The notes beneath the pieces were generated by a model. That model saw nothing but the letters and a program-made list of their open reading frames with translations, was not told the origin of the DNA and made no database searches. The translations under genes and the position numbers were made by a program. Positions 1 through 5,994 of a DNA stretch of 7,606 nucleotides are shown piece by piece. Position 1 is the stretch's first letter, and each line of letters begins with the position of its first letter. This stretch comes from UBA668 sp046086305 (GTDB lineage Bacteria; Actinomycetota; Acidimicrobiia; Acidimicrobiales; Ilumatobacteraceae): positions 1-7,606 of the forward strand of contig JBJSXI010000005.1 in NCBI GenBank assembly GCA_046086305.1, written 5' to 3'.

Positions 1-73
1 CGTCGGGCCGCAGCCTACGGACCGCACGATGAGACTCGGTCGACATCGGCGAGCGAGCCGGTCGCGACCCTGA
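1..73. other. Window edge, no firm gene assignment
   Basis: One plus-strand frame is open from base 1 to a TGA at 82-84 (27 codons, ending ATLIRR). It could be the C-terminus of a gene converging on the dehydratase-like gene, which would then overlap it by 11 bp. Its third-position G/C bias is weaker than that of the real genes here, and no family is recognisable in so short a tail. A second frame (ending RSRP, TGA at 71-73) is also open, so the choice is not secure. Confidence 0.2.
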
Positions 74-1189
74 TCAGACGCTGAGGTCGAGGAACGGTGT
101 GCCGAGCATGTCGAGATCGAGGTCGAGTCCGAGGCCGGGTGAGGCTGCACCCGGTTGCAGGAATGACCCATCGCGTGCCGATGGCCCGGTGACATGACGC
201 AGGGTGACCCAACTGTCGAAGTCGACAGAGTGGACACGACGCTCGGCCGGCGTCGATGCATTGACATGGGCGAACGTCATGTCGGCGAGATTGCAGCCGC
301 TCGCATCCTCAACGGTGACACCGATCTTCAACTCGACCGCACAGTCGCGGATCACGCGGGCAGGTGTGAGCCCACCGACGCGGGTGAGTTTGATCGTGAT
401 CCCATCGGCCACTCCGGCGCGATGCGCGTCGAGCAGCGCCGAGAGCGACGTGATGGACTCGTCCATCACCATCGGTCCCGACCATGACGAGCGAAGTTGC
501 GCGCACTCGGCGATGGTCGCGCAGGGCTGCTCGAGGACGACATCGGCGCCATCTGCACCGAGCGCACGCACGAAGCGACGTGCCGCAGCGAGCGAGAACC
601 CGCAGTTGGCGTCGGCGAAGATGACGACGTCCGGGCCAACCGTGTCGCGTACCGCCAGCACACGAGCGGCGTCGACGACGGGGTCGTCGCCCACCTTCAC
701 CTGCAGGCGCCGGTAGCCCTGGGCGAGTCGTTCACCCGCCTTGGCGCGTACCGCATCGGGCGTTGCGCCCTGCACAGGCCGATACAGCGGTGTCGGCTCG
801 GGGCCATCGCCGCCGAGACGGCTCCACAGCGGCACACCGTCGAGTCGGGCAGCGAGATCCCACACCGCGATGTCGATCGGCGACTTGCAGTACGGGTGCC
901 CAGTGAGCGCCGACGACATCCGCCGGTGCACCGATTCGGGACGGCGCGGATCAGCGCCGAGAATCGCAGGCGCAAGGACCTTGATCCCGGCCCGATGGCC
1001 GCCGGGGAACTGCGCATCGAACGTGACGCCTACCGTTCCCGATTCACCGATACCTACCGTGCCGTCCTCGGCGGTCACCCGCACGACGACCGCATCCATC
1101 CCCGATGTGACGCGGTCGCCCGCCATCCGGTACGACCCCTCGACATACGGCAAGAACACGGACCAGGCAGTGACTCGATCGATCCTCAC
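74..1189 (-). CDS. Mandelate racemase/muconate lactonizing enzyme family protein, cis-3-hydroxy-L-proline dehydratase-like
   Basis: This is a 371-aa enolase-superfamily enzyme of usual length. Residues 1-125 form the capping domain, including GHPYCKSPIDIAVWD (98-111), which I recognise from the enolase-type cis-3-hydroxyproline dehydratase and hydroxyproline-betaine epimerase group. The barrel follows. Expected metal ligands are D193 (FADANCGF), E220 (LEQPC) and D243 (MDES). The paired catalytic lysines are K165 (QVKVG) and K267 (ITIKLTRVGGLT). The family's late EDxxG and HxxxSTP segments are present (VEDASG 293-298, HVNASTP 308-314). Such enzymes abstract the alpha proton of a carboxylate substrate held on Mg2+ in the cytoplasm. 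The GTG start at 1187-1189 is chosen because the first beta strand begins at once (MRIDRVTAW); no Shine-Dalgarno is evident. It lies 78 bp downstream of the 130-aa gene and may be cotranscribed with it. No proline-catabolism genes are nearby, so the substrate is unproven. The family call is firm and the substrate weak. Confidence 0.9.
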   Translation of the reverse strand: MRIDRVTAWSVFLPYVEGSYRMAGDRVTSGMDAVVVRVTAEDGTVGIGESGTVGVTFDAQFPGGHRAGIKVLAPAILGADPRRPESVHRRMSSALTGHPYCKSPIDIAVWDLAARLDGVPLWSRLGGDGPEPTPLYRPVQGATPDAVRAKAGERLAQGYRRLQVKVGDDPVVDAARVLAVRDTVGPDVVIFADANCGFSLAAARRFVRALGADGADVVLEQPCATIAECAQLRSSWSGPMVMDESITSLSALLDAHRAGVADGITIKLTRVGGLTPARVIRDCAVELKIGVTVEDASGCNLADMTFAHVNASTPAERRVHSVDFDSWVTLRHVTGPSARDGSFLQPGAASPGLGLDLDLDMLGTPFLDLSV

Positions 1190-1252
1190 GGGTGCCGAGT
1201 CTGCCAGCCGAACGCGATGGCGACGGCGCCGGGGTTCGCCACGTCTGGCTCG

Positions 1253-1269
1253 GACCGACTCGTTCGGTC
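1253..1269 (-). other. Short inverted repeat at the end of the 130-aa gene
   Basis: GACCGA and TCGGTC form a perfect 6-bp stem around a 5-base loop. The repeat covers the stop codon of the small unknown gene and precedes the dehydratase-like gene. There is no U-tract on either side, so a classical intrinsic terminator is not supported. It might cause weak attenuation or slow decay between the two genes, or be chance in GC-rich DNA. Confidence 0.25.
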
Positions 1270-1660
1270 AGGCGACCTTCGTCGCTGAGACGTCGACCCC
1301 TCGAGGTTCAGCGGCCGGCGCCAGATGCCGGACCGATGGTGACGGCGTGTGCGCCGGCCCCGACAGGACATCGTCGAGCGCGGCCCACAGTTCGGTTCGG
1401 ACACGGTCGGCATCCGGCGCGGCGAGCAGATTGGTCACGATCACACCCTCGATCATGTCGCCGAGGACCGCCGGCCACGGCCTGCCCTTCACCTGCACCG
1501 ACACCACGACCCCACGCACATGGCGGCGGACCGAACGCTGCACACCGGCAAGCCGCGGCGGGCACCGGAAACTCGGTGCCACCAGACCACGCCGACGCGC
1601 CTCACGCACGAGAGTGCGAGCAGCGTGGGCGAAGTCGAGGGCGGTCTGGTTGGCGGGCAT
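1268..1660 (-). CDS. Conserved-looking hypothetical protein, 130 aa
   Basis: I do not recognise a named family. The first half is basic and likely helical (LDFAHAARTLVREARRRGL, residues 8-26), followed by a segment with CPPRL at 33-37. A mixed strand/helix core comes next (VVVSVQVKGRPW, then AVLGDMIEGVIV, about 51-75), then the helix RTELWAALDDVL (88-99) and a polar Pro/Ala-rich tail from 100. There is a single cysteine (C33) and no signal peptide or membrane segment, so it is probably cytoplasmic. Reading the frame further upstream is possible, but this ATG has GAGGA at 1668-1672 with a 7-base spacer, the only good Shine-Dalgarno site in the window. Codon third positions are strongly G/C, as in the neighbours. 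It is divergent from the iron-sulfur nuclease and upstream of the dehydratase-like gene, which does not itself define its job. Confidence 0.75.
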   Translation of the reverse strand: MPANQTALDFAHAARTLVREARRRGLVAPSFRCPPRLAGVQRSVRRHVRGVVVSVQVKGRPWPAVLGDMIEGVIVTNLLAAPDADRVRTELWAALDDVLSGPAHTPSPSVRHLAPAAEPRGVDVSATKVA

Positions 1661-1667
1661 GGCCTCA

Positions 1668-1672
1668 TCCTC
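1668..1672 (-). promoter_or_regulatory. Ribosome binding site of the 130-aa protein
   Basis: GAGGA on the minus strand lies 7 bases before the ATG at 1660. It decides the start within a longer open frame and contrasts with the Shine-Dalgarno-free starts of most other genes here. Confidence 0.6.
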
Positions 1673-1804
1673 GCAAGGGGGTGTCACACCCATGCCCCGT
1701 GGCTGGAGGTGCACCCGTGGGCGCGCCAACCGGCGAACTCGGCACTGTCTCGCGCCCGTGGGGTGGAGGGAGGTCACGGACGGCAGGGTTTCGCGCCCAA
1801 CGCC

Positions 1805-1810
1805 TATGGT
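1805..1810 (+). promoter_or_regulatory. Candidate -10 box of the nuclease gene
   Basis: TATGGT fits the actinobacterial TANNNT -10 consensus and lies 7 bases before an in-frame GTG at 1818. If used, it would give a leaderless mRNA beginning at that GTG and exclude the overlapping ATG at 1806 as the start. No convincing -35 is seen. Confidence 0.35.
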
Positions 1811-2813
1811 CGGGAGGGTGGGAGGCGACGCGGGGCACGACGCAGCGGGGCACGACGCGGGGCACGAGGCCGGCCGTGCGGCGGCGGTCGGGCTGACCCC
1901 CGCCCAGCAGCGCACCCTGGCCGTGCTGCGACGCGACCCCGAGCCCGTCGTGTTCGACCAGCAGTGGATCGACGACCTCACCTCGACCGCCCGCGACGCG
2001 CTCGCCGCACTGTCGGCGCGCCTCGGCGGGGCGCAGCTGTGGGTGAGCAAGGGGATGCTCACCAATGTGCACGGCTGTGAGGTGCAGTACCTCGAGCCCG
2101 ACGAGTTCACCTGGCGCCCCTCCACCGCCGCCGGCTTCGTCGCCCACCTGGCCATCGAACTGGCACTCAACTGGCCGGGGGATCCGGTGCCCGGCGAGGT
2201 CGTCGACGCGGCGATCGCCCGACTCGCCGACCAACCCGACACGCGCGGCGCCTACGTGGCGGGCCTCACGCCCGCCGATCATGCCGACCTGCGCGGACGC
2301 GCCGTCGACCGCACGACGAAGTTCCTCCAGGAGTTCCCTCCCATTCCAGGCTCCGCCCATCCGGTTCTCGAGTCGTCCATCCGATGGAGTCCCCCCGGCA
2401 CGATCACCCTCGCCGGCAAGGTCGACCTCGTGCTCGGTCGGCCACAGGGCACCGAGAGCCGCCAGGTGCTCATCGACCTGAAGACGGGCGGGCGGTCGTT
2501 CCACCACCGCGACGACCTGCGCTTCTACGCACTCGTCCAGACCCTGCGCACCGGCGTGCCGCCCCGCCGCCTCGTCACCTACTACTTCGACGAAGCGGCC
2601 TGCGATCCCGAGGATGTCACGACCTCGGTGCTCGAGGCGGCGCTCGCCCGCACCCTCGCCGGCATCGAACGTCATGTCGAACTGCACGCCGAGGCCCGCC
2701 CCCCCGTGCTCAGGGTCGGCGCATCGTGCCGGTGGTGTCCGATCGCCGCCGACTGCACCGAGGGATCGGCGTACCTGCGCGCCCTCGCCGGCGACGACGA
2801 CACCGCCCCATGA
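1806..2813 (+). CDS. PD-(D/E)XK nuclease family protein with Cas4/AddB-type iron-sulfur cysteines
   Basis: A 335-aa RecB-like nuclease domain protein. The order of motifs is C91 (VHGCEVQYL), H114 (GFVAHLAIE), D207 (GKVDLVLG), D224-x-K226 (VLIDLKTG), a RFYALVQ helix (239-245), and C308-x2-C311-x5-C317 (CRWCPIAADC). H114, D207, D224 and K226 match the metal and catalytic residues of this fold. C91 plus the three late cysteines match the 4Fe-4S staple of Cas4 and AddB nucleases. The expected activity is Mg2+-dependent single-strand DNA cleavage in repair, but no helicase, cas1 or cas2 gene is in the window, so the partner is unknown. The ATG start is conservative. The GTG at 1818, 7 bases after TATGGT, may be the true leaderless start, and there is no Shine-Dalgarno for the ATG. 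Residues 8-22 are a low-complexity GHDAG-like repeat. A divergent 130-aa gene lies 145 bp upstream. Confidence 0.88.
   Translation: MVGRVGGDAGHDAAGHDAGHEAGRAAAVGLTPAQQRTLAVLRRDPEPVVFDQQWIDDLTSTARDALAALSARLGGAQLWVSKGMLTNVHGCEVQYLEPDEFTWRPSTAAGFVAHLAIELALNWPGDPVPGEVVDAAIARLADQPDTRGAYVAGLTPADHADLRGRAVDRTTKFLQEFPPIPGSAHPVLESSIRWSPPGTITLAGKVDLVLGRPQGTESRQVLIDLKTGGRSFHHRDDLRFYALVQTLRTGVPPRRLVTYYFDEAACDPEDVTTSVLEAALARTLAGIERHVELHAEARPPVLRVGASCRWCPIAADCTEGSAYLRALAGDDDTAP
1831..1869 (+). repeat. Short tandem repeat in the nuclease N-terminus
   Basis: Three near-identical 12-mers, CGGGGCACGACG at 1831 and 1846 and CGGGGCACGAGG at 1858, are spaced 15 and 12 bases apart. They encode Gly-His-Asp/Glu-Ala-Gly repeats ahead of the conserved domain. 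The spacing keeps the frame, as expected for replication slippage in a tolerant N-terminal tail. Confidence 0.6.
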
Positions 2814-2837
2814 CGGCTGCCGCACCGGCACGGCCAA

Positions 2838-2843
2838 TATCAT
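2838..2843 (+). promoter_or_regulatory. Candidate -10 box of the L,D-transpeptidase gene
   Basis: TATCAT lies 10 bases before the ATG at 2854, in the 40-bp gap after the nuclease stop codon. The spacing predicts transcription starting at or a few bases before the ATG. No Shine-Dalgarno is present between box and start, and no clear -35 is visible. Confidence 0.45.
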
Positions 2844-2853
2844 CATCGTCGCC

Positions 2854-3822
2854 ATGACCCCCGGCGACCTCCGCATCCTCATCGCCGCCGGCGCACTCGG
2901 TGTCGCCGGCATCGGCGGCGTCGCCCTCATCGGACGCGACACCCCGAGCGAGGCGGCGACCGCGAGCACCCTCTCGCCGACGAGCGTGGCCATCGCCCCG
3001 ACCGATGCATCGGTGGTCACCGACCCGCCCGCCACCGATGTCAGCCCCGGACTGGTCGCCGACGAGGCCGCCGGAGGTGACGACGAGGACGGCTGCGTGA
3101 TGACCGAGCCGAGTGTGCGCGTCGGCAGTTCCGGTGCGACGGTGAAGTGCCTGCAGGAGGCGCTCGTCGCAGCGGGATACCTCACCGGACCTGTCACCGG
3201 CTCGTTCGACGCGGCCACCGAACGAGCAGTACTCGCCCTGCAGGAGCGCGAAGGCCTCTTCGTCGACGGTGTCGCCGGTCGCGAGACCGGCATCGAACTC
3301 GGCATCTGGCCCGACGAGGAGTCGCAGGTCGTTCGCACACCTCCCCCGCCGCCCGGCGCCGAGGACCTCATGGGCTACGAGTTGTCGTCGGTGGCGAGTG
3401 CCGGTGACGACGCCCCGCCGCTCCCTGCGAACTCGGGATCCGGACGACGCCTCGTCTACTCACGTGTCGGCCAGCGCGTGTGGGCGGTCGGCGACGACGG
3501 GCAGATCATCCGGTCCTGGCTCGTGTCGGGCAGCAAGTACTCCAACGAGGTGCCCGGCACCCACGAGGTCTACAGCCGCTCAGAGATGTCGACGGCATGG
3601 AATGGCAAGGCCTATCTCCCGCTGATGGTGCGATGGCTGAAGACCGAGCGCGGCGCACTCGGCTTCCACAGCATTCCCCTGCACGTCGACGACAACTCGC
3701 CCTATCAGACCGAAGATGAGCTCGGCCAGCGCCTGTCGGGTGGCTGCCAGCGTCAGGCCCCGCTCGACGCGAAGTTCGTCTGGGCGTTCGCCACGGTGGG
3801 CACGCCGGTCGTCGTCATCTGA
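2854..3822 (+). CDS. L,D-transpeptidase (YkuD domain) with N-terminal peptidoglycan-binding domain
   Basis: A 322-aa envelope protein. Residues 6-26 are a hydrophobic signal/anchor segment (ILIAAGALGVAGIGGVALIG), followed by a Ser/Thr/Ala/Asp-rich linker to about 80. Residues 81-150 form a PG_binding_1 domain (VRVGSSGATVKCLQEAL, then GSFDAATERAVLALQ), with C81 and C99 able to form a disulfide. A linker with five prolines in a row (163-167) leads to the YkuD domain at about 198-322. Catalytic candidates are H272 (GFHSIP) and nucleophile C298 (LSGGCQR). The family makes 3-3 peptidoglycan crosslinks or attaches proteins outside the membrane. The SGGC motif has Gly where many homologues have His, and the H-to-C spacing is longer than the classic motif. 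The first in-frame ATG giving a proper signal segment was chosen as start; the frame is open further upstream but only inside the nuclease gene. Confidence 0.92.
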   Translation: MTPGDLRILIAAGALGVAGIGGVALIGRDTPSEAATASTLSPTSVAIAPTDASVVTDPPATDVSPGLVADEAAGGDDEDGCVMTEPSVRVGSSGATVKCLQEALVAAGYLTGPVTGSFDAATERAVLALQEREGLFVDGVAGRETGIELGIWPDEESQVVRTPPPPPGAEDLMGYELSSVASAGDDAPPLPANSGSGRRLVYSRVGQRVWAVGDDGQIIRSWLVSGSKYSNEVPGTHEVYSRSEMSTAWNGKAYLPLMVRWLKTERGALGFHSIPLHVDDNSPYQTEDELGQRLSGGCQRQAPLDAKFVWAFATVGTPVVVI

Positions 3823-3835
3823 CCGCCGACCCCGC

Positions 3836-5872
3836 TCAGCGACCGTCGAGGCCGAGCTGCCAGCTGAAGAAGGTGAGGACGTCGGCGCCCTCGTCGATGC
3901 GCATCCGTGCCGGCTTGCCGACACCGTGTCCCGCCCGGCCGGCCTGCCACAGCAGCACCGGCGCCGCACCGTCACTCGCGGCGACCATCGCCGCCGCCAT
4001 CTTCCGTGCATGACATGGGTCGACACGTGTGTCGCCCTCGGCGGTCGTGAACAGCACCGCCGGATGCGACAGCGGCGTCGACGATTCGAGCGCAGCGACG
4101 ACACGGTGGTACGGCGAGTAGGCGTGCAGCCAGGAGAACTCGTCGGGTACCTCCGGGTCGCCGTACTCGTCGGTCCACAGTCGGGCGATGAGGAACTGCG
4201 GGAACCGCACCATGTCGAGGAGTGGCACCGCACACCACACGGCCTGCGCCAGATCGGGGCGCTGAGTGATCGCCGCACCCATCAGCAATCCGCCGTTGCT
4301 CCCACCGTGCAGCGCCAGCAGGCGCCGACTGGTGAGTCCCTCGGCGACGACCCAGTCGGCCGCAGCGTGGAAGTCGTCGAACACGTGCTGCGTGTGTTCG
4401 CGCAGCCCCGCTCGATGCCACGCGTCGCCGTACTCGGTACCGCCGCGCAGTCCGGCCACGCAGTACACACCGCCGGCCGCGCACCACGCCGCCAGGTTGG
4501 GCATCCACACCGGCGACTCGGCGATCGCGAAGCCGCCGTATCCGGTGAGCACGAGCGGTGTCGACGGTGACGGGACGATGTCCTCGCGATGGGCGACGAA
4601 CATCGGCACCATCGTGCCGTCGAGCGACGGATAGTGCACCTGAGTGACGCGCAGTGCCGGCAGCACCGGAGGGTCGATCGACTCGCTCCAACGCTCCGGA
4701 TGCGCGCCATCGATGCGCAACAGATCGACCGGCGCACCGAACGTGCCGCGAGCGACGAACGCGCCCGCGCCGCCGACGTCGAGACCGACGACCGAGGCAA
4801 CACCGAGATCGATCGTCTTCGTCGGGAGCAGCGTGCCACCGAGTGCCCGATAACGCTCGACGCGCTCGACCGCCACGGTGCTCGCAACCACGTAGACATC
4901 GGCACCGTGGACCGCAGAGGATCCGAGGACCGTGTCGTTGCGCTCGGCGACGACCGTCGTCCATGTCGTCGGATCGTCAGGATCGATGCGCACGACGCGT
5001 CCGTTCGGCGCGTCGCGAGTGGTCACGCCGACGAGCGCGCCATCGACGACGTGCAGCGCGGTCTGGGCCTCGATGCCCTCGGAGATCGCGCGCCACTCCC
5101 CTGAGGCGAGATCGAGCACATGGACGTCGACGCGACGCCACCCGACCATGACGTGCACCACCAGCCAACGGCCATCGTCGGAGATCGAGACATCCGGCCA
5201 CGATTCATCGGTCGGCAGTCGATCGAACACGACCGCGTCGTCGACCTGCGCGTCACCGATGCGGTGGAAGCGGACATGCCGGTGGTACTCGTCGCCCTCC
5301 GGGTATCGCGTGTACCAGAAGCCGTCACCCTCGCGCCGCCACGCGACCGATGCGGCCCGGGTGTCGGGGATCCGTTCGTCGAGCACCACACCGCGGTCGA
5401 CGTCGACGAGGTGGAGCACACTTTGTTCGGTGCCACCCTCGCTGAGGCCGTAGGCGACGAGGCGCCCGTCGGGTGACGGATGGAACCAGTCGATCGCCAT
5501 GGCCCCGTCGACCGCGAGGTCGGCCGGGTCGACGAGCGAACGTCCCGGTCCGCCGGGGGCATCGCGCACGACGAGACCGAACTGATCGGCGCCCGCAGAA
5601 CGTTCGAGGCTGAACACACGCTGGCCGGCCACTGCGACCGCAAGGGTGGTGGGCAGGCCCGTCAGCGCGACGAGGCGATCGTGCCACTCGTCTCTCACCG
5701 GACGGGCATCGAGCGCCTCACGTGTGCGGGTGTTGTGGGCAGCGACCCAGGTCGCCACCTCGGGCGACGTGCCGTCCTCGAGCCAGCGGAACGGGTCGGC
5801 GACACGGACGCCGTGCAGCAGGTCGGCGGCGTCGTCGCGACGCGCCGACGGCGGAGCCGACAGGTCAGCCAC
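3836..5872 (-). CDS. Prolyl oligopeptidase family serine peptidase (S9A)
   Basis: A 678-aa protein, the usual length for S9A. The N-terminus carries the hallmark DPFRWLED (26-33), the middle (about 75-405) is the seven-bladed propeller region, and residues about 415-678 form the alpha/beta hydrolase domain. The triad is S525 in GGSNGG (523-528), D614 in EGDTRVDP, with R616 matching the family's substrate-carboxylate arginine, and H649 in AGHG. LTGYGGF (442-448) is the oxyanion-side strand, and RGGTEYGDAWH (476-486) is also typical. It should cleave short peptides after proline. No signal peptide is seen, so it is probably cytoplasmic. The GTG at 5870-5872 is used. It lies inside the end of the upstream bL37 gene and overlaps it by 8 bases (GTGGCTGA), which suggests translational coupling. 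The gene converges on the L,D-transpeptidase gene with 13 bases between stop codons. Confidence 0.95.
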   Translation of the reverse strand: MADLSAPPSARRDDAADLLHGVRVADPFRWLEDGTSPEVATWVAAHNTRTREALDARPVRDEWHDRLVALTGLPTTLAVAVAGQRVFSLERSAGADQFGLVVRDAPGGPGRSLVDPADLAVDGAMAIDWFHPSPDGRLVAYGLSEGGTEQSVLHLVDVDRGVVLDERIPDTRAASVAWRREGDGFWYTRYPEGDEYHRHVRFHRIGDAQVDDAVVFDRLPTDESWPDVSISDDGRWLVVHVMVGWRRVDVHVLDLASGEWRAISEGIEAQTALHVVDGALVGVTTRDAPNGRVVRIDPDDPTTWTTVVAERNDTVLGSSAVHGADVYVVASTVAVERVERYRALGGTLLPTKTIDLGVASVVGLDVGGAGAFVARGTFGAPVDLLRIDGAHPERWSESIDPPVLPALRVTQVHYPSLDGTMVPMFVAHREDIVPSPSTPLVLTGYGGFAIAESPVWMPNLAAWCAAGGVYCVAGLRGGTEYGDAWHRAGLREHTQHVFDDFHAAADWVVAEGLTSRRLLALHGGSNGGLLMGAAITQRPDLAQAVWCAVPLLDMVRFPQFLIARLWTDEYGDPEVPDEFSWLHAYSPYHRVVAALESSTPLSHPAVLFTTAEGDTRVDPCHARKMAAAMVAASDGAAPVLLWQAGRAGHGVGKPARMRIDEGADVLTFFSWQLGLDGR

Positions 5873-5951
5873 GCCCCATGTTCGGACGCTTGCCGTGGTT
5901 GGCCTTGCTGCGGCGCATCCGCGCCTTGCGCTTCTTGGTCTTCTTCGACAT
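5865..5951 (-). CDS. 50S ribosomal protein bL37
   Basis: A 28-aa protein with 13 Lys/Arg and no acidic residue. Its KTKKRKARMRRSK stretch (4-16) is followed by ANHGKRPN (17-24), which I recognise as the hallmark end of actinobacterial bL37, a very small large-subunit protein described in mycobacterial 70S structures. Mycobacterial bL37 is about 24 aa and ends near RPN; here MGRG is added. The protein should lie buried in 23S rRNA. The ATG at 5949-5951 is preceded by CGTCTCCC, which is no Shine-Dalgarno, with TAGCAT 8 bases upstream, so the mRNA is probably leaderless. The stop overlaps the start of the peptidase gene by 8 bases. The alternative would be bS22 or another tiny basic ribosomal protein, but the ANHGKRPN motif favours bL37. 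Confidence 0.82.
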   Translation of the reverse strand: MSKKTKKRKARMRRSKANHGKRPNMGRG

Positions 5952-5959
5952 GGGAGACG

Positions 5960-5965
5960 ATGCTA
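5960..5965 (-). promoter_or_regulatory. Candidate -10 box of the bL37-peptidase transcript
   Basis: TAGCAT on the minus strand, 8 bases before the bL37 ATG, sits in the 43-bp gap after the surface-protein stop. The spacing would place the transcription start on or next to the ATG. No strong -35 is visible. Confidence 0.45.
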
Positions 5966-5994
5966 CCGGTGCCGGTCGACGGCCCCCACCGGGG

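Noticed and set aside
194..1288. Long plus-strand open frames opposite the dehydratase-like gene
   Set aside because: They read as Arg/Ser/Pro-rich shadows of a well-matched minus-strand gene; long antisense frames are common at this GC content.
1708..1715. 8-bp palindrome GGTGCACC in the 130-aa gene/nuclease divergent gap
   Set aside because: Too short to support as an operator in GC-rich DNA without comparative evidence.
1806..2813. Calling the nuclease Cas4 and looking for a CRISPR array
   Set aside because: No repeat-spacer array and no cas1/cas2 in the window; the Fe-S nuclease layout is shared with AddB and solitary families.
1665..3371. A 568-codon minus-strand open frame across the nuclease and transpeptidase genes
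   Set aside because: It is antisense to two genes with intact catalytic motifs and shows no recognisable domain.
3820..3838. Bidirectional terminator between the convergent transpeptidase and peptidase genes
   Set aside because: The stop codons are 13 bases apart and only a very short imperfect CTGA/TCAG symmetry is visible, without a U-tract.
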